64,000 nucleotides of DNA from Haematobia irritans (GCF_050003625.1 NC_134400.1:47171096-47235095); one strand, 5' to 3'. Numbered from the stretch's first letter, positions 1-10,470 are shown. The notes: generated from the sequence alone by a model not told the origin. Made by a program: numbers and translations.

Positions 1-281
1 GATCAAAATTGCAAGAAAGTCTTTAGTGACATACGAAGTTCATGATGAACATATTTGTAGTAAAATTTGCAAATTCAAGGAAATAATGAACTATTTGGTG
101 AGAAATACGAATTTAGTAAATCTTTATCCTTAATTTGTGTACAATTTTTCCCGTTTTTTAGTTCATTTAACTAACGTACGCAAAAAATTATTAGCGTAAA
201 GAAAACTTTCTCCCATAATAATAATTTCATGAAGTTAAATTGGCTTTAGTGAAATAGATAGTTCATTTTTTTTTTTGAGTG
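1..281 (+). mobile_element. 3' part of a TA-inserting MITE (CACTGAAAAAA family)
   Basis: Homologous to the complete copy at 3561-4012: both contain CATACGAAGTTCATGA, a TTATTAGCGTAAAG block and a GTTAAATTGGCTT block. It ends TTTTTTGAGTG followed by TA, the same right terminus. The left half lies outside the window. It is non-coding. Confidence 0.7.
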
Positions 282-746
282 TATATAGTGTATAATCCAT
301 CTTTTTTCAAGTCAATCAGCGAGACGAAGGAATCATGCCATAGCCTTTTTAACGGTTTTTAGGCTTTTTTATTTTCGGCATTTTTCTATTGTAATATGGA
401 CAAAACTGCATTTTTACTTAAGGTTTCCCAAAATTTTCAAAGCTCAATCCAAACATTAACAATATTTCCCGCAGTGACTTTTGGCACAAAAAGTATTTTG
501 CGTTTTTCTAGCCTGTGTGTCCATAGAAGAATTACTTGAAATAGGGCAGAAGGCCTTCCAACAATTTCACTCGTGTTAGCTCGCTTTGGATTATGTACGA
601 TTTTAATACTTTTTTAACAGAAAGATTTTTGGTTAATTTATATTCCATAATTTAACTAAATTAATTAGTATTTTTATTGGTTATGCGGCACAAATCAATA
701 ATTAGCTTGATTGAACCAATTAAAAAATTAATTGAATTACATTTAG
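282..746. other. AT-rich stretch without a recognised gene
   Basis: I see no ORF of note or RNA gene here. From about 590 the sequence is rich in ATTAATTG and AATTGAAT words, like the dispersed AT-rich family seen again at 1050-1350, 1801-1983, 27081-27265, 39290-39476 and 49011-49268. Confidence 0.5.
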
Positions 747-985
747 TTAACCCTCTAATGCCCCAACTTTTTTGCCAGCTGATTAAATATTCTATGTTAA
801 CGATTTAAAGTCAAGAAAACGACACAAGAAAAGTTTATACGGTAAAATTCAGTATCAGCTGCAAAGCCTCTTGAACAGTTTTAACTAAGTTTTCTTTTTA
901 TTTTATCCATTTTTGTTGGCTTAAGGTGTGTTTTACTTAAAGCTTCCTCATCTAACGAATTGGGCATTGGGCATTAGAGGGTTAA
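747..985. mobile_element. piggyBac-like MITE with TTAA target duplication
   Basis: The ends form a perfect 13-bp inverted repeat: CCCTCTAATGCCC (751-763) and GGGCATTAGAGGG (969-981). Each is flanked directly by TTAA (747-750 and 982-985). TTAA target choice and CCC...GGG ends are hallmarks of the piggyBac superfamily. The interior of about 200 bp has no ORF, so the element is non-autonomous. GGGCATT is duplicated next to the right end. Confidence 0.75.
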
Positions 986-1590
986 CAATTAAGATTTTAA
1001 AGTCTTACAGTAGATTTTTTGATTCTCAATTACGATATTTTGATTGAATCAAATAATAAATTAATTGATTATTTAAATTTCATATATATAAAGATTAAAA
1101 CTAAATGACGTTTTTTGAATTGGTATTTTTATGCCACAAATCCTAAACTCTTTAATAAAATAGAATAAAAAATATTCATTTAATAAGGCTCAATAATTTT
1201 TTCATCAAATCCAATTAAATTTATTATTACAGCAATTTAGTTTTTAATATGAGCAATTAAATTTTTAATTAGAGCATACAGCTTTTCATTGAAAGAATTA
1301 TTTTTTAATTAGCGTTGATGATTGATATTATCATTTGTGTGATTTAAGTAAATTTAATGAAAACTTTGCGGGATTATTTACTTTTACGTAATTGACACCA
1401 AAAAATATTTTTTCCTATGCAAAATATTAGTAATGTAAAAATTCAGTTTTTTACGTAATTGACACCAAAAAATATTTTTTCCTATGCAAAATATTAGTAA
1501 TGTAAAAATGCAGTTTTTTTTTTAATTCACAGCAAAAAAAAAATATTTTTTTAATTTCAATCACCAAATTAATTGATCCTATTTAACTTA
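986..1590. repeat. AT-rich dispersed repeat (ATTAATTG-rich family)
   Basis: The stretch is dominated by AATTGATT/ATTAATTG words and contains the block ATTATCATTTGTGTGATT (about 1328-1345). Related versions recur at 39420-39447 and 49179-49205. No coding potential is visible. It also contains the tandem duplication listed separately. Confidence 0.5.
1382..1515. repeat. 67-bp tandem duplication
   Basis: A block beginning TTTTACGTAATTGACACC is repeated after 67 bp with almost no differences (for example TAAAAATTCAG against TAAAAATGCAG). This indicates a recent local slippage or duplication. Confidence 0.85.
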
Positions 1591-1800
1591 TGCTATGGTC
1601 ACACTAGGCAAATATTTGACAGAAATCAAAAATGAATCCGTCGCCACAGCCAAACCAGAAAACATATTTAGCTCATATGGGATATATAACATCACGGTAG
1701 GATTATTTTCCAAAAACCGTATCCAGATATTTGGAAAATGATTCTGGAAAAATGTTTGACACTCATTTTGGTCAAATATTTGCCTAGTGTGACCATAGCC
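1591..1800. mobile_element. Harbinger-like MITE with TTA target duplication
   Basis: A 30-bp terminal inverted repeat with one mismatch: the left end reads TGCTATGGTCACACTAGGCA (from 1591) and the right end is its complement, ending GACCATAGCC at 1800. TTA flanks both ends (1588-1590 and 1801-1803), fitting the 3-bp TWA duplications of PIF/Harbinger elements. The 210-bp element is non-coding. Superfamily assignment rests only on the duplication and ends. Confidence 0.7.
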
Positions 1801-1983
1801 TTAGCTTAATTGGAATTGCTTCAATCACGAAATTGATAATATTAATCATCGACACCGATTAAAAAATTAATTGATCCAACTACAAACTTAATTGGTTCAA
1901 GAAATATTTATGATTAAGTTTTAATTAAAAAATTAATTAATTAAAATTAATAAAATTTTAATTGTATATTTTTTCAAATTCAA
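1801..1983. repeat. AT-rich dispersed repeat (ATTAATTG-rich family)
   Basis: Contains GAAATTGATAATATTAATCA and many ATTAATTG words. It is the reverse-orientation counterpart of the block near 1320 and belongs to the same low-complexity dispersed family. The Harbinger-like MITE upstream splits this family from the part before 1591. Confidence 0.45.
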
Positions 1984-2517
1984 TTAACCCTTTCACTACC
2001 GATGTCCACTTAGAAGGACATTCGAAAAAGACACCAAATTCTATTTTTCCCACTTAGTTTCGATTTATTTCGTGATGTTATTTTAAAGTAGAGGCTTTAG
2101 TCTAAATAAGCTATAAATATTTTCTATATTCGTGAGCACTAAAATACATTTTTATAAACTTCTTTAACAATAAACGAAAAATATGAAATTTTGAGACAAT
2201 TTTTCTTCTGTAACATATGTTTCTAGTAAAAGGACATTCATACAAAAACTATAGCTGATACTTTTTCGGGATCTTTTTTGTATTTTTTTCTCACACTTTA
2301 AAAGATATTATAGGCCAAATAGAACTTATTTTCGTAAGGCCATCAGGTCACAATTCAAGAATCAAGTTTTTAGAACTAGCTCTTATATAGATCTTGAAGT
2401 AATTGAGGTAGGTTCTCAAAATGACAATTTTTGTTCTACATGCTGTTAGTACTAGTAAAAACAGATGAAAAATTAAAGTTTCTAACATCAAATTTATTTC
2501 GGTAGTGAAAGGGTTAA
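1984..2517. mobile_element. Second piggyBac-like MITE with TTAA duplication
   Basis: The 15-bp inverted ends are CCCTTTCACTACCGA at 1988-2002 and TCGGTAGTGAAAGGG at 2499-2513, bracketed by TTAA at 1984-1987 and 2514-2517. The end sequence differs from the 747-985 element, so this is a separate family. The interior of about 500 bp has no long ORF and is taken to be non-autonomous. Confidence 0.75.
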
Positions 2518-3351
2518 TAAACAAAAATATTGTTGGTATTTTCTTCTGTAATGGAGCAGTATTTAATTTTTGATAAAATCTTTAATGAAATCAAAAGTTT
2601 TTTAATTAACAAAGGTGATTGAATGTTTAATTAAATGTTATAAACTAATTTTGTGATTGAAAATAAAAATGGTGATATTTTGTTTCTTTGTACTCACATA
2701 AACTACTACAGATACTTTAGACCTACTATGGTTAACATTGAATCTTAGTCATTCAATGTTATGTGGATTTTAACCTCTCCCAAATCTTTTGTATATGGCA
2801 TGAACAATATAACAGAATATTTCCATATAATATCTTTAGGCCAAAAGGCCAGGAGCAATATAACTGAGTCTCTGGCTATCTCTCAAAACAGGCGTTAGAT
2901 CTCCATGGTAATGATCAAGTATGTTGGGCATGTGCTTAAACCCATGCATTCCAGAGTGATTCAATAGTGATTGAACAAAAAATACCATATCTAGAGTCCT
3001 TGGCTATTTTGCATGGATACGTTTTCTGATTTGTTCGTGATCGATAGAATATTTGTTAATAATAGCCTTCATTGACGTTTTTTCCTTACTTTCAAAATTT
3101 CATAAGACAAAAACGTTTGTATATGTCGATTGAAAATATTATATGCATTTTATAGTTAATTAATTGATATGTTTTTTTTTTTAATATTCTCTGTTTTCTA
3201 ACACAAAAAAACTACTTTTGGGACAGCACTTAGGTTTGGCTTAGGAGAAGTAATCTATTTTTTTATTATTAAAGAACAACGCATGCATAGCATAATCATT
3301 TGACATAAACCAAAGTGTTTCCATTAATTGATTTATGTACACTTGTCAGAA
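2518..3351. other. Stretch without a recognised gene
   Basis: AT-rich single-copy-looking sequence with no ORF, RNA gene or terminal repeats that I can recognise. Confidence 0.4.
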
Positions 3352-3560
3352 ACACAGTAGCACTCGATCCAAAGATCAAAATTTATAGAAAATTTTACTA
3401 AAAAAAAACTACCAAATAAAAAAATCTTATTTCATAATATTTCTATAGAAAATTTTGTCAAAATTTTATATCCCTAGAAAATATTCTCAAAAATTTATTT
3501 CTATGGTAAATTTTGTAAATATTTTATTCCTAGAGAAAATGTTGTCAAAATTTTATCCTA

Positions 3561-4012
3561 CACTGAAAAAACAATGAAGCCACCTGGAAGAAAACTTTTG
3601 ATTAATTTTAGAAAATTTTTAATATTTTTAGAAAATTTTAACTAAACAGTATTACAAACGCTGGCATCACGCCGATATCACAAAAATAAGTAAATATTTT
3701 TCGACAAATTCAATAAAATTTATTAGATATAATTAATTTTTTTATTTGATGAAGAAAATTTTGTAGTTTGAAGGAAAAAATTGGACTTCAAAAATGTCTT
3801 TAGCGACATACGAAGTTCATGATTGACACATTTTTTTAAATTTACAAATTTTAAGAAACCATCAACTATTTTGTGTTTGTTTTTGTTCCTTTAACTAAAG
3901 TAGGAAAAAAATTATTAGCGTAAAGGAAACTTTCACCAAATATAATAATTCCATGAACCAACATAAAGTTAAATTGGCTTAAGTGAAATAGAGAGTTCAC
4001 TTTTTTTGAGTG
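3561..4012 (+). mobile_element. TA-inserting MITE, complete copy
   Basis: It begins CACTGAAAAAA and ends TTTTTTTGAGTG, imperfect inverted ends, with TA on both sides (3559-3560 and 4013-4014). Removing it and one TA restores TATCCTATAGAAAA, the normal 29-bp array sequence, so the insertion is clear. The TA duplication suggests a Tc1/mariner-type transposase. Non-coding, 452 bp. Partial relatives lie at 1-281, 4216-4485, 29030-29324 and 29889-30095. Confidence 0.8.
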
Positions 4013-4215
4013 TATAGAAAATTTTGTCAAAACTTTATCCTATAGAAAATATTGTCGAAATTGTATTTTTTTAGAAAATTTTGTCAAAATTTTATTTCTA
4101 TAGAAAATTTTATCTAATTTTCACTCCTGTAGAAAATTTTATCAAAATTGTATTCATATTGATATTTTTTATATTTTGTCAAAATTTTATCCTATAGAAA
4201 ATTTTGTCAAAATTT

Positions 4216-4485
4216 TTAAAATTTATTAGACATAATTAAATTTTTCACTTGTTAAAGAAAATTTTGTAGTTTGAAGGAAAAAATTGGAGTTCAAAAATGC
4301 AAGAATGCGTTTTTGTAAAATTTACAAATTTAAAGAAACAATCAACTATTTTGTGTTTTTTTGTTCCTTTAACTAAAGTAGGGAAAAAATTATTAGCGTA
4401 AAGGCAACTTTCTCCAAATATAATCATGAACTAACATAAAGTTAAATTGTCTTAAGTGAAATAGAGAGCTCATTTTTTTTTGAGT
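4216..4485 (+). mobile_element. TA-inserting MITE, 5'-deleted copy in the same array
   Basis: Matches the second half of 3561-4012 (TTTATTAGACATAATTAAAT onwards) and ends TTTTTTTTTGAGTG + TA at 4485-4487. The left half is missing and array sequence abuts the break. This fits unequal exchange or duplication of an array segment that already held a MITE. Confidence 0.7.
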
Positions 4486-5748
4486 GTATAGAAAATTTTG
4501 TCAAAATTTTATCCTATAGAAAATATTGTCAAAATTGTATTTTTATAGAAAATTTTGTCAACATTTTATTTTTATCGAAAATTTTGTCAAAATTGAATTC
4601 ATATAGAAAATTTCATCAGAACTTTATTTCTATAGAACATTATGTCAAAATTTTATTTCTATAGAAAATTTTCTCAATATTTTATCCTATAGAAAATATT
4701 GTCAAAATTGTATTTTTATAGAAAATTTTGTCAAAATTTTATTTCTATAGAAAATTTTATCTAAATTTTATTTCTGTAGAAAATTTTGTCAAAATTGTAT
4801 TTCTATTGATATTTTATAAATTTTGTCAAAATTTTATTTCTATCGAAAATTTTGTCAAAATTGTATTCATATAGAAAATTTCATCAGAACTTTATTTCTA
4901 TAGAACATTATGTCAAAATTGTATCCTATAGAAAATATTGTCAAAATTGTATTTTTATAGAAAAATTTGTCAAAACTTTATTTCTATAGAAAATTTTATC
5001 TAAATTTTATTTCTGTAGAAAATTTTGTCAAAATTGTATTTCTATTGATATTTTTTAAATTTTGTCAAAATTTTATTTCTATCGAAAATTTTGTCAAAAT
5101 TGTATTCATACAGAAAATTTCATCAGAACTTTATTTCTATAGAACATTATGTCAAAATTTTATCCTATAGAAAATATTGTCAAAATTGTATTTTTATAGA
5201 AAATTTTGTCAAAATTTTATTTCTATAGAAAATTTTATCTAAATTTTATTTCTATAGAATATTTCGTCAAAATTGTATTTCTATAGAGAATTTTGTCAAA
5301 ATTTTAGTCCTACATTAAATTTTGTCAATATTTTATTCCTGGAGATAATTTTGTCAAAATTTTAGTCGTAAAGAAAATTGTGTCAACATTTTATTTCTAT
5401 AGAAAATTTGTGAAGTACATCTTAGGTGGAGAGGAATATTTTGCAAAGTCTAGCAAAACATCAAGAATTTTACCAATACTGGTATCTACCTACCATTTTT
5501 GATAGAATTCTACCAACTGTGGCAATCGTGGTCGTATAGCAAAAATAATAACTATTTATTGATCTATTCATTTCCCATAACGAGGCACTCCTCATTTGTA
5601 AAATCCTAAAATTATGGGGTTTAAGTAACAAGGCGCAAATATGAAACGATCTCCCTAAATAAATATCCATCTCAAGTGATAATGTAAACCCGGTGGACTA
5701 CATTATTTGGGCTATTTTAGAGCACAAGGTAAGACTCAAATATATCAC

Positions 5749-6418
5749 GCACTGAAAAAAATATTGTCGTGAGGTTAAAGATTTCATGTCTTTAAAATAC
5801 GAATACAAATTTTGCTTAGCATAGAAGACGCATTTCTCTAAAATAAAGTTATTTTCCTTGTCCAAAAGTCGATAAACTTTTCAATGAAGTCGTATTGTCC
5901 TTATAATTAAGTGTTGACTTAAAAGTTGACTTGACTTAAAAATGGGTATCTTAACATGAAAGAAAAAATTTATAGACTAAGGTCAACTTGACTTTAATAA
6001 TTCAGAAAAATTCTTTAAATTTAATGAAATTGTCTTTAAATTTGTTGTCTTTTTGCATCTTGACTGCAAAGCAAAAAATCGTTAAAATATAGGACATGTT
6101 TTTCAAAACTTTATTTTAAAGAAGTTTTTTACTTCAAACATTGCATAATTTCTACTGGAAGTCGAGTCCTAATTTGGAAAATAAAGTTGCCGTGAACTCG
6201 TTTTTAAAGGACTTTGGTAGCATATGAAGAAAAAAGCTGAGAAAGCGAAAAATTAAAATTTGCTTCCTAGAAGCAAGTACACAAAACCTAAATTTAAAAG
6301 AGAATTGTGTCTTAAAAGTATCCTTACTTGTATTCTCCGCTTCTTTGACTCGAAATCAATACCAAATTTTTTAAATAAAGACAAAATCTTTGGAACGGAG
6401 TATGCTTTTTTTCAGTGC
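5749..6418. mobile_element. Non-autonomous element with CGCACTGAAAAAA inverted ends
   Basis: The left end CGCACTGAAAAAA (5749-5761) is matched by its complement TTTTTTCAGTGCG (6407-6419 region). The terminal words resemble those of the 3561-4012 MITE, but no TA duplication is visible and the 670-bp interior is unrelated. I see no ORF. It could be an older relative with a changed insertion site. Confidence 0.55.
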
Positions 6419-6869
6419 GGTTGAAATAAGCGTGTCAAAATAACCTTTTTTTTAAAGTGGGTTTCCTATGTATACGTAAATCCAATTTTTTTTAAATCTG
6501 GATTTCGGGTTTTTAGTTTGCTCAAAACGGCTTAAAACTTTAACTTAAAAAACTTACAATGAGTTTTAGACCCTCATTTTTTTCTAACAACAAATAATTG
6601 ACAATTAATTTTAATTAAATGAACATTTAAAAAAACTAAGGATTAATCCATGTTGTACTTCCAGTTTTATTGCAAAATTGAACACCCTTAAGATGCTCCC
6701 TTTACAGACGATATTTTCATTTTTTTTTTTTAACTTGACTGGATATTTTATCATTTTTCAAAATTTGCAAAGTTCGACTTTTCGACATTTTTAAAATTTG
6801 AAAAAGGTGACATTGGAACTTTTCAAAATTTGAAACAGTCGACAATTCAAATTCGGCTTTTAATAAAGT
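6419..6869. other. AT-rich stretch without a gene, rich in GTCGA words
   Basis: No ORF. From about 6720 the words TTCGACTTTTCGACATTT, AGTCGAC and AAAGTCGATT recur, resembling the GTCGA-rich tract at 38548-38970. The LINE copy starts abruptly near 6870. Confidence 0.4.
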
Positions 6870-7140
6870 CGATTAGTTAGCCTGTTAGGAAGCTCTTTAA
6901 CAAGACAAAGTCCACTAGAGCCCCTGCGGATTGGGACGCTTACAAGAAGAATCTGAGGATACAAGCGAGAATTGAGAAATGCTCAGCATAACTCTTGGAA
7001 TGATTACTGCAGCAGCAGAGAATACGTCCGAGGCTTCCAGACTACGGAAGGTTCTAGCATCCACCAACTCCGTTCCAGATTTCATTAAAACATCGGGGGG
7101 CAATTAGACAACGTGCAGTGAGGAGACGCTGGAGGTACTA

Positions 7141-8052
7141 TTGGACACACATTTTCCTGGAAATCAGACGGTTGAACCAGGTTCTGGCGGTGCCACAATG
7201 GCTCAGCGGCCGTTTCCTATCGAGAAAATTGTATCGGAATCTACAATAAGATGGCCATTAAATAGCTTTGGACCCTTCAAATCCCCCGGACCTGATGGAA
7301 TTACGGCGGAGTTACAAGCAGTGACTGACAAAATTATCCCCTGGTTGTCGGCAATATATAAAGGATGTATCAACTTATCATATATCCCAGGAAAATGGAG
7401 GGAAACAAAAGTCGTTTTCATGCCTAAAGCGGGAAAAGCCTCTCACTCGAGGGCGAAGGATTTCCGACCAATCTGCTTATCCTCATTCCTACTTAAGACT
7501 CTGGAGAGGATGATAGATATTTATCTTAGAACTAGCATCGATTCAAGCTTGTTTTCGAAACGACAGCATGCACACTCGAAGGGCAGGTCTACTGAGACCG
7601 CATTACATGAACTAGTCAGCTTTATTGAAAGCTCACTATCTGTCAAAGAATACACAATCGTGGCGTTTCTAGACATCAAAGGGGCGTTCAATAACGTCTA
7701 TCCGAGCTCGATATTAAATGGACTGAGAACTCTAAATGTTGATCCAGTTATACTTAGGCTGTTAGACGAACTTCTAATGAAGAGACGTATTTCAGCCACA
7801 CTAGGACAAGCAAACATACAAAGGTATGTGAACAGAGGCATTCCCCAAGGAGGAGTTCTATCACCTCTTCTTTGGAATGTTGCTATAAATAACCTTTTGG
7901 TTACCCTAGAAAGGATAAAAGTGGTGGCAGATGATATGGCTCTAGCAGTCAAGGGATATTATTCAGAGGGCGAAAGACAATGGTCTTGGGGTAAATCCTG
8001 CAAAGACAGAACTAGTCATGTACTGCAAAGATCGCAAAACTCCCACGGTTAG
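7141..8052 (+). pseudogene. Reverse transcriptase domain of LINE copy A
   Basis: This copies LINE RNA into DNA at a nicked target. Visible RT blocks in order: SPGPDGITAEL (finger block), KDFRPICLSSFLLKTLERM, HAHSKGRSTETALHELV, the motif A segment FLDIKGAFNN with its aspartate, GIPQGGVLSPLLWN, and VADDMALA carrying the two catalytic aspartates of the usual FADD box. The frame then fails: from about 7950 the sequence continues sensibly only in the next frame (VMYCKDRKTP at 8012 on), pointing to a small deletion or frameshift around 7950-8015. The apparent methionine start at 7141 is within a degraded longer frame and is not a true start. Upstream endonuclease is absent. Confidence 0.85.
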
Positions 8053-9157
8053 GCCCATTTCCTTAGGGGGTATTGAAATTCCCTTTGGTGAGTGTGAAAA
8101 ATACCTTGGCGTTATTTTGGACAGGAAGCTGAACTATAAGCTTAATATTGAAGAAAGGGCGAGAAAAGCAACTGTAGCTTTGTACTCGTGCAAAAAGGCA
8201 ATAGGAAAAAAGTGGGGACTAAAACCAAAAATTGTGCATTGGCTATACACGGCAGTGGTTGGATCTATAATGCCATATGGTGTTGTAATCTGGTGGCCGG
8301 CACTTCACCAGCCAACAAGTTTAAACAAAGTTCAGCGTATGGCGTGTTTGTGTATCTCAGGCGTATTCAGCAAGACAGGAACAAATTCCCTTAATGCTGC
8401 ATTATTGCCTTTAGACATTTTGGCCAAACAGTCAGATGCAACAACGGCTGCGCGGTTGCGCGAGCTATCGCTGTGGTCGGAAAAAAGTTACGGTCACAGT
8501 TCGGTCCTCAAAATAATGCCGGATGTGCCTAACGTAGTGGATTACACTTTGGCGAGTCCACTTTTCGACAAAAAGTTTGAGACTCTAATCCTCAACAGTG
8601 AGGCGTGGTGCACACAGACCTCGGGGAATAAAGAATATATAGATTTCTACACTGATGGCTCCAAATTGGATGGACAATTGGCTTTCGGAGTATATTCTAA
8701 TGATGTGGAACTTCGAATAGCGAAAAGATTACCTAATCACTGTAGTGTTTTTCAGGCTGAAATATTAGCAATAAGAGAGGTGGCGAATTGGCTGAGAAGT
8801 AATGTTCCATCAAATGTAGGCATTAATATATACTCAGACAGTCAACCTGCAATAAAATCCTTGGACTCTGTGTTCCTTAACTCGAAAACGGCCATCGACT
8901 GCCGCAAATCTCTCAATGAGATGGCTGAGCAGCACAATATTCACCTAATATGGGTGCCTGGCCATAGGAACATACCGGGGAACTGCGAAGCGAATGAGTT
9001 GGCAAGGCTAGGGGCTACCTTACATATTCCAGGGGAACTAGAATCTGTTGGTATGCCCCTGGCTACCTGCAAGCTCATACTGCGTGAGAAGGCTGTTATG
9101 TTCGATGGGAGAATTGTAAGGGTTGTAACGACACCAAGCAAATATGGCCCCATTTAA
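8018..9157 (+). pseudogene. RT thumb and RNase H domain of LINE copy A
   Basis: It opens with the RT thumb (YLGVILDRKLNY, then RKATVALYSCKKAIGKKWGL). RNase H follows with TDGSKLDG (first Asp), FQAEILAIREV (Glu), YSDSQPAIKSL (Asp) and GHRNIPGNCEANELAR. The fourth catalytic position, Asp in copy B (GAT at 15511-15513), is Asn here (AAT at 8993-8995), which should impair the nuclease. The frame ends early at SKYGPI because of a 10-nt deletion relative to copy C near 9100. Copy B shares that deletion, so the two copies have a common defective ancestor or arose by duplication. A short deletion (SLNAALLPLD against SLNVMLHILPLD) is private to this copy. Confidence 0.85.
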
Positions 9158-9280
9158 ACTTAAGCCGCACACTAGATATGCTAGTGTTCTCGAGACGTCA
9201 GATATCACTCCTGATATCTGCTATAACGGGTCGCTGCCTGATAGGCGATTTTGCAAAAACTATAGGCGCGAAGTATAATG

Positions 9281-9856
9281 ACTCATAAAATTAAACTGTT
9301 CAGCCATCTCGCTGAAAGAATTGCTGCAGTGAATTACCATTTTCTAGTAGAAGAATTTCTTTGCAGTTTTACTATCTGAATCTGAAATTTATGACAACAT
9401 TTGTAGCGAAATTATATTACCATCGGCACATAAATCTACATAACCTTTAGTCTACGTGCACTATGCTATTTATTGCAAATTAGTCATCAAAAAAATGGTT
9501 TCCCCAGAGAATAATCCGCAGTGGCTAACAGACCTTGTACTATTTTGAGAATCGTACATTGTTATTATTACTACCACAATCAGTGGTAGGAAAAAGAGTA
9601 AACTGCAAATCAACAACAGTTAGGCAATAGATGCAATAATGCGTTAAGGCAATCTATAACTATTTACCAAATGTTGCTGAAATCCTTGGAGGTACATATG
9701 TAGTTATGTCTTAAGATGATTTACTTTCATATGCCAGTCTTATAGAAACTGCCTACGCCCCCAATTGTGTCCTTTCTCTTTTCATAGAGAACGAAAGTTG
9801 GTTGAAGTAGCATTACAAAGTAAAGGATAAAGAACCCCTTGTTGAATGTTAGCCTG
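9281..9856. other. Stretch without a recognised gene
   Basis: After LINE copy A breaks off I see no ORF, RNA or terminal repeat. Composition is ordinary and AT-rich. Confidence 0.4.
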
Positions 9857-10470
9857 CTCTAGAGTGGCCGAAATACGTCTTCTCGTTACGAATTCCCTTG
9901 TTCAACAGACCTATGAATAATGATGTATCAAACAATTGATTCACAACTGGCAATATTATCCAAAGTTAAGGATACCATACCAAGCAAGAAAATTTCTGAG
10001 AGTAGCTGAAATACGTCTCTTATTTTGGAGTTCTCCCATCAAACTCTAAGAAACCAATCAACTAAGTAAGAAATTTCCTGAGAGTGCCGTAAATATGTCT
10101 CCTAGGTAGGAAGTTGCCTATTAGTCTCTGTATTCCTTGATCAAGACCTCGGAAGAAAATTATTCATCAAAAACTATTTCACGGGGATGGGGTTGTTTGC
10201 CTACCTTAGATTGACCAAACAACGTCTCTTCATTAAGCGTTCGCTTCTAGATCCGTGTATCTCCTTATCAACTTACCTATGGAAAATAATTTACCAATCA
10301 AGTGATTCACAACTGGTTTTATTTTCCAAAGTCAAACAAATTTCTGAGAGTGGCGGAGTTCGCCTATTAACATCTGCATTCTTTGATCAGCACACCTATC
10401 GCACAACCATGCACACCAATAAAATATTTCACAATTGACGTTATTTTCGAAATTCAAAGTCCTATACTAA
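9857..10470. repeat. Diverged tandem repeats (TTTCTGAGAGTGGC family)
   Basis: A block of the form TTTCTGAGAGT.GC.GAAATACGTCTC recurs at about 9857, 9991, 10071 and 10338, with a fragment near 10225. A second block, ATTCACAACTGG followed by TATT.TCCAAAGT, recurs near 9940 and 10305 and is degraded near 10430. The units are unequal in length and well diverged. No protein frame runs through them. Confidence 0.6.

Larger units (their letters stand above)
3352..5547 (-). mobile_element. 29-bp minisatellite element, complete copy (reverse)
   Basis: On the minus strand this starts at about 5547 with CCACGATTGCCACAGTTGG, then GTAGAATTCTA and GGTAGAATTCTTG-like blocks. It runs through a long array of a 29-bp unit (plus-strand form GTCAAAATTTTATTTCTATAG + AAAATTTT). 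It finishes near 3352 with a diverged form of the TTTGGTAG...CTCGAG...CAACCGTG right end seen at 38460-38547 and 61800-61895. Two MITE copies (3561-4012 and 4216-4485) interrupt the array. There is no real ORF: translations of the array are repetitive frames of the unit. The superfamily is unknown. DINE/Helentron-type elements also carry internal arrays, but that relation is only an analogy. Confidence 0.65.
6870..9280 (+). mobile_element. LOA-like non-LTR retrotransposon, 5'- and 3'-truncated (copy A)
   Basis: The order is linker, reverse transcriptase, thumb/connection and RNase H, as in LOA/I-type LINEs (Lian/Bilbo-like). It starts inside the region between endonuclease and RT, where WDAYKKNLR and SEETLEVLLDTHFPGN can be read in different frames with a stop between them. 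The 3' side follows copy B (14620-16140) to about 9275 (GGCGCGAAGTAT) and then diverges, so the CCHC-like tail and the 3' end are missing. Frameshifts make it a pseudogene. Clade placement is from remembered family features and not from an alignment. Confidence 0.85.

Noticed and set aside
4967..5170. Open frame with repeated YFYRKF/NFISIENFVK motifs (similar frames at 23299-23541, 57155-57514, 59284-59508, 61463-61726)
   Set aside because: It is a direct translation of the 29-bp tandem repeat in a frame that happens to lack stops. The motif follows the DNA unit in both orientations, so it is not a gene family.
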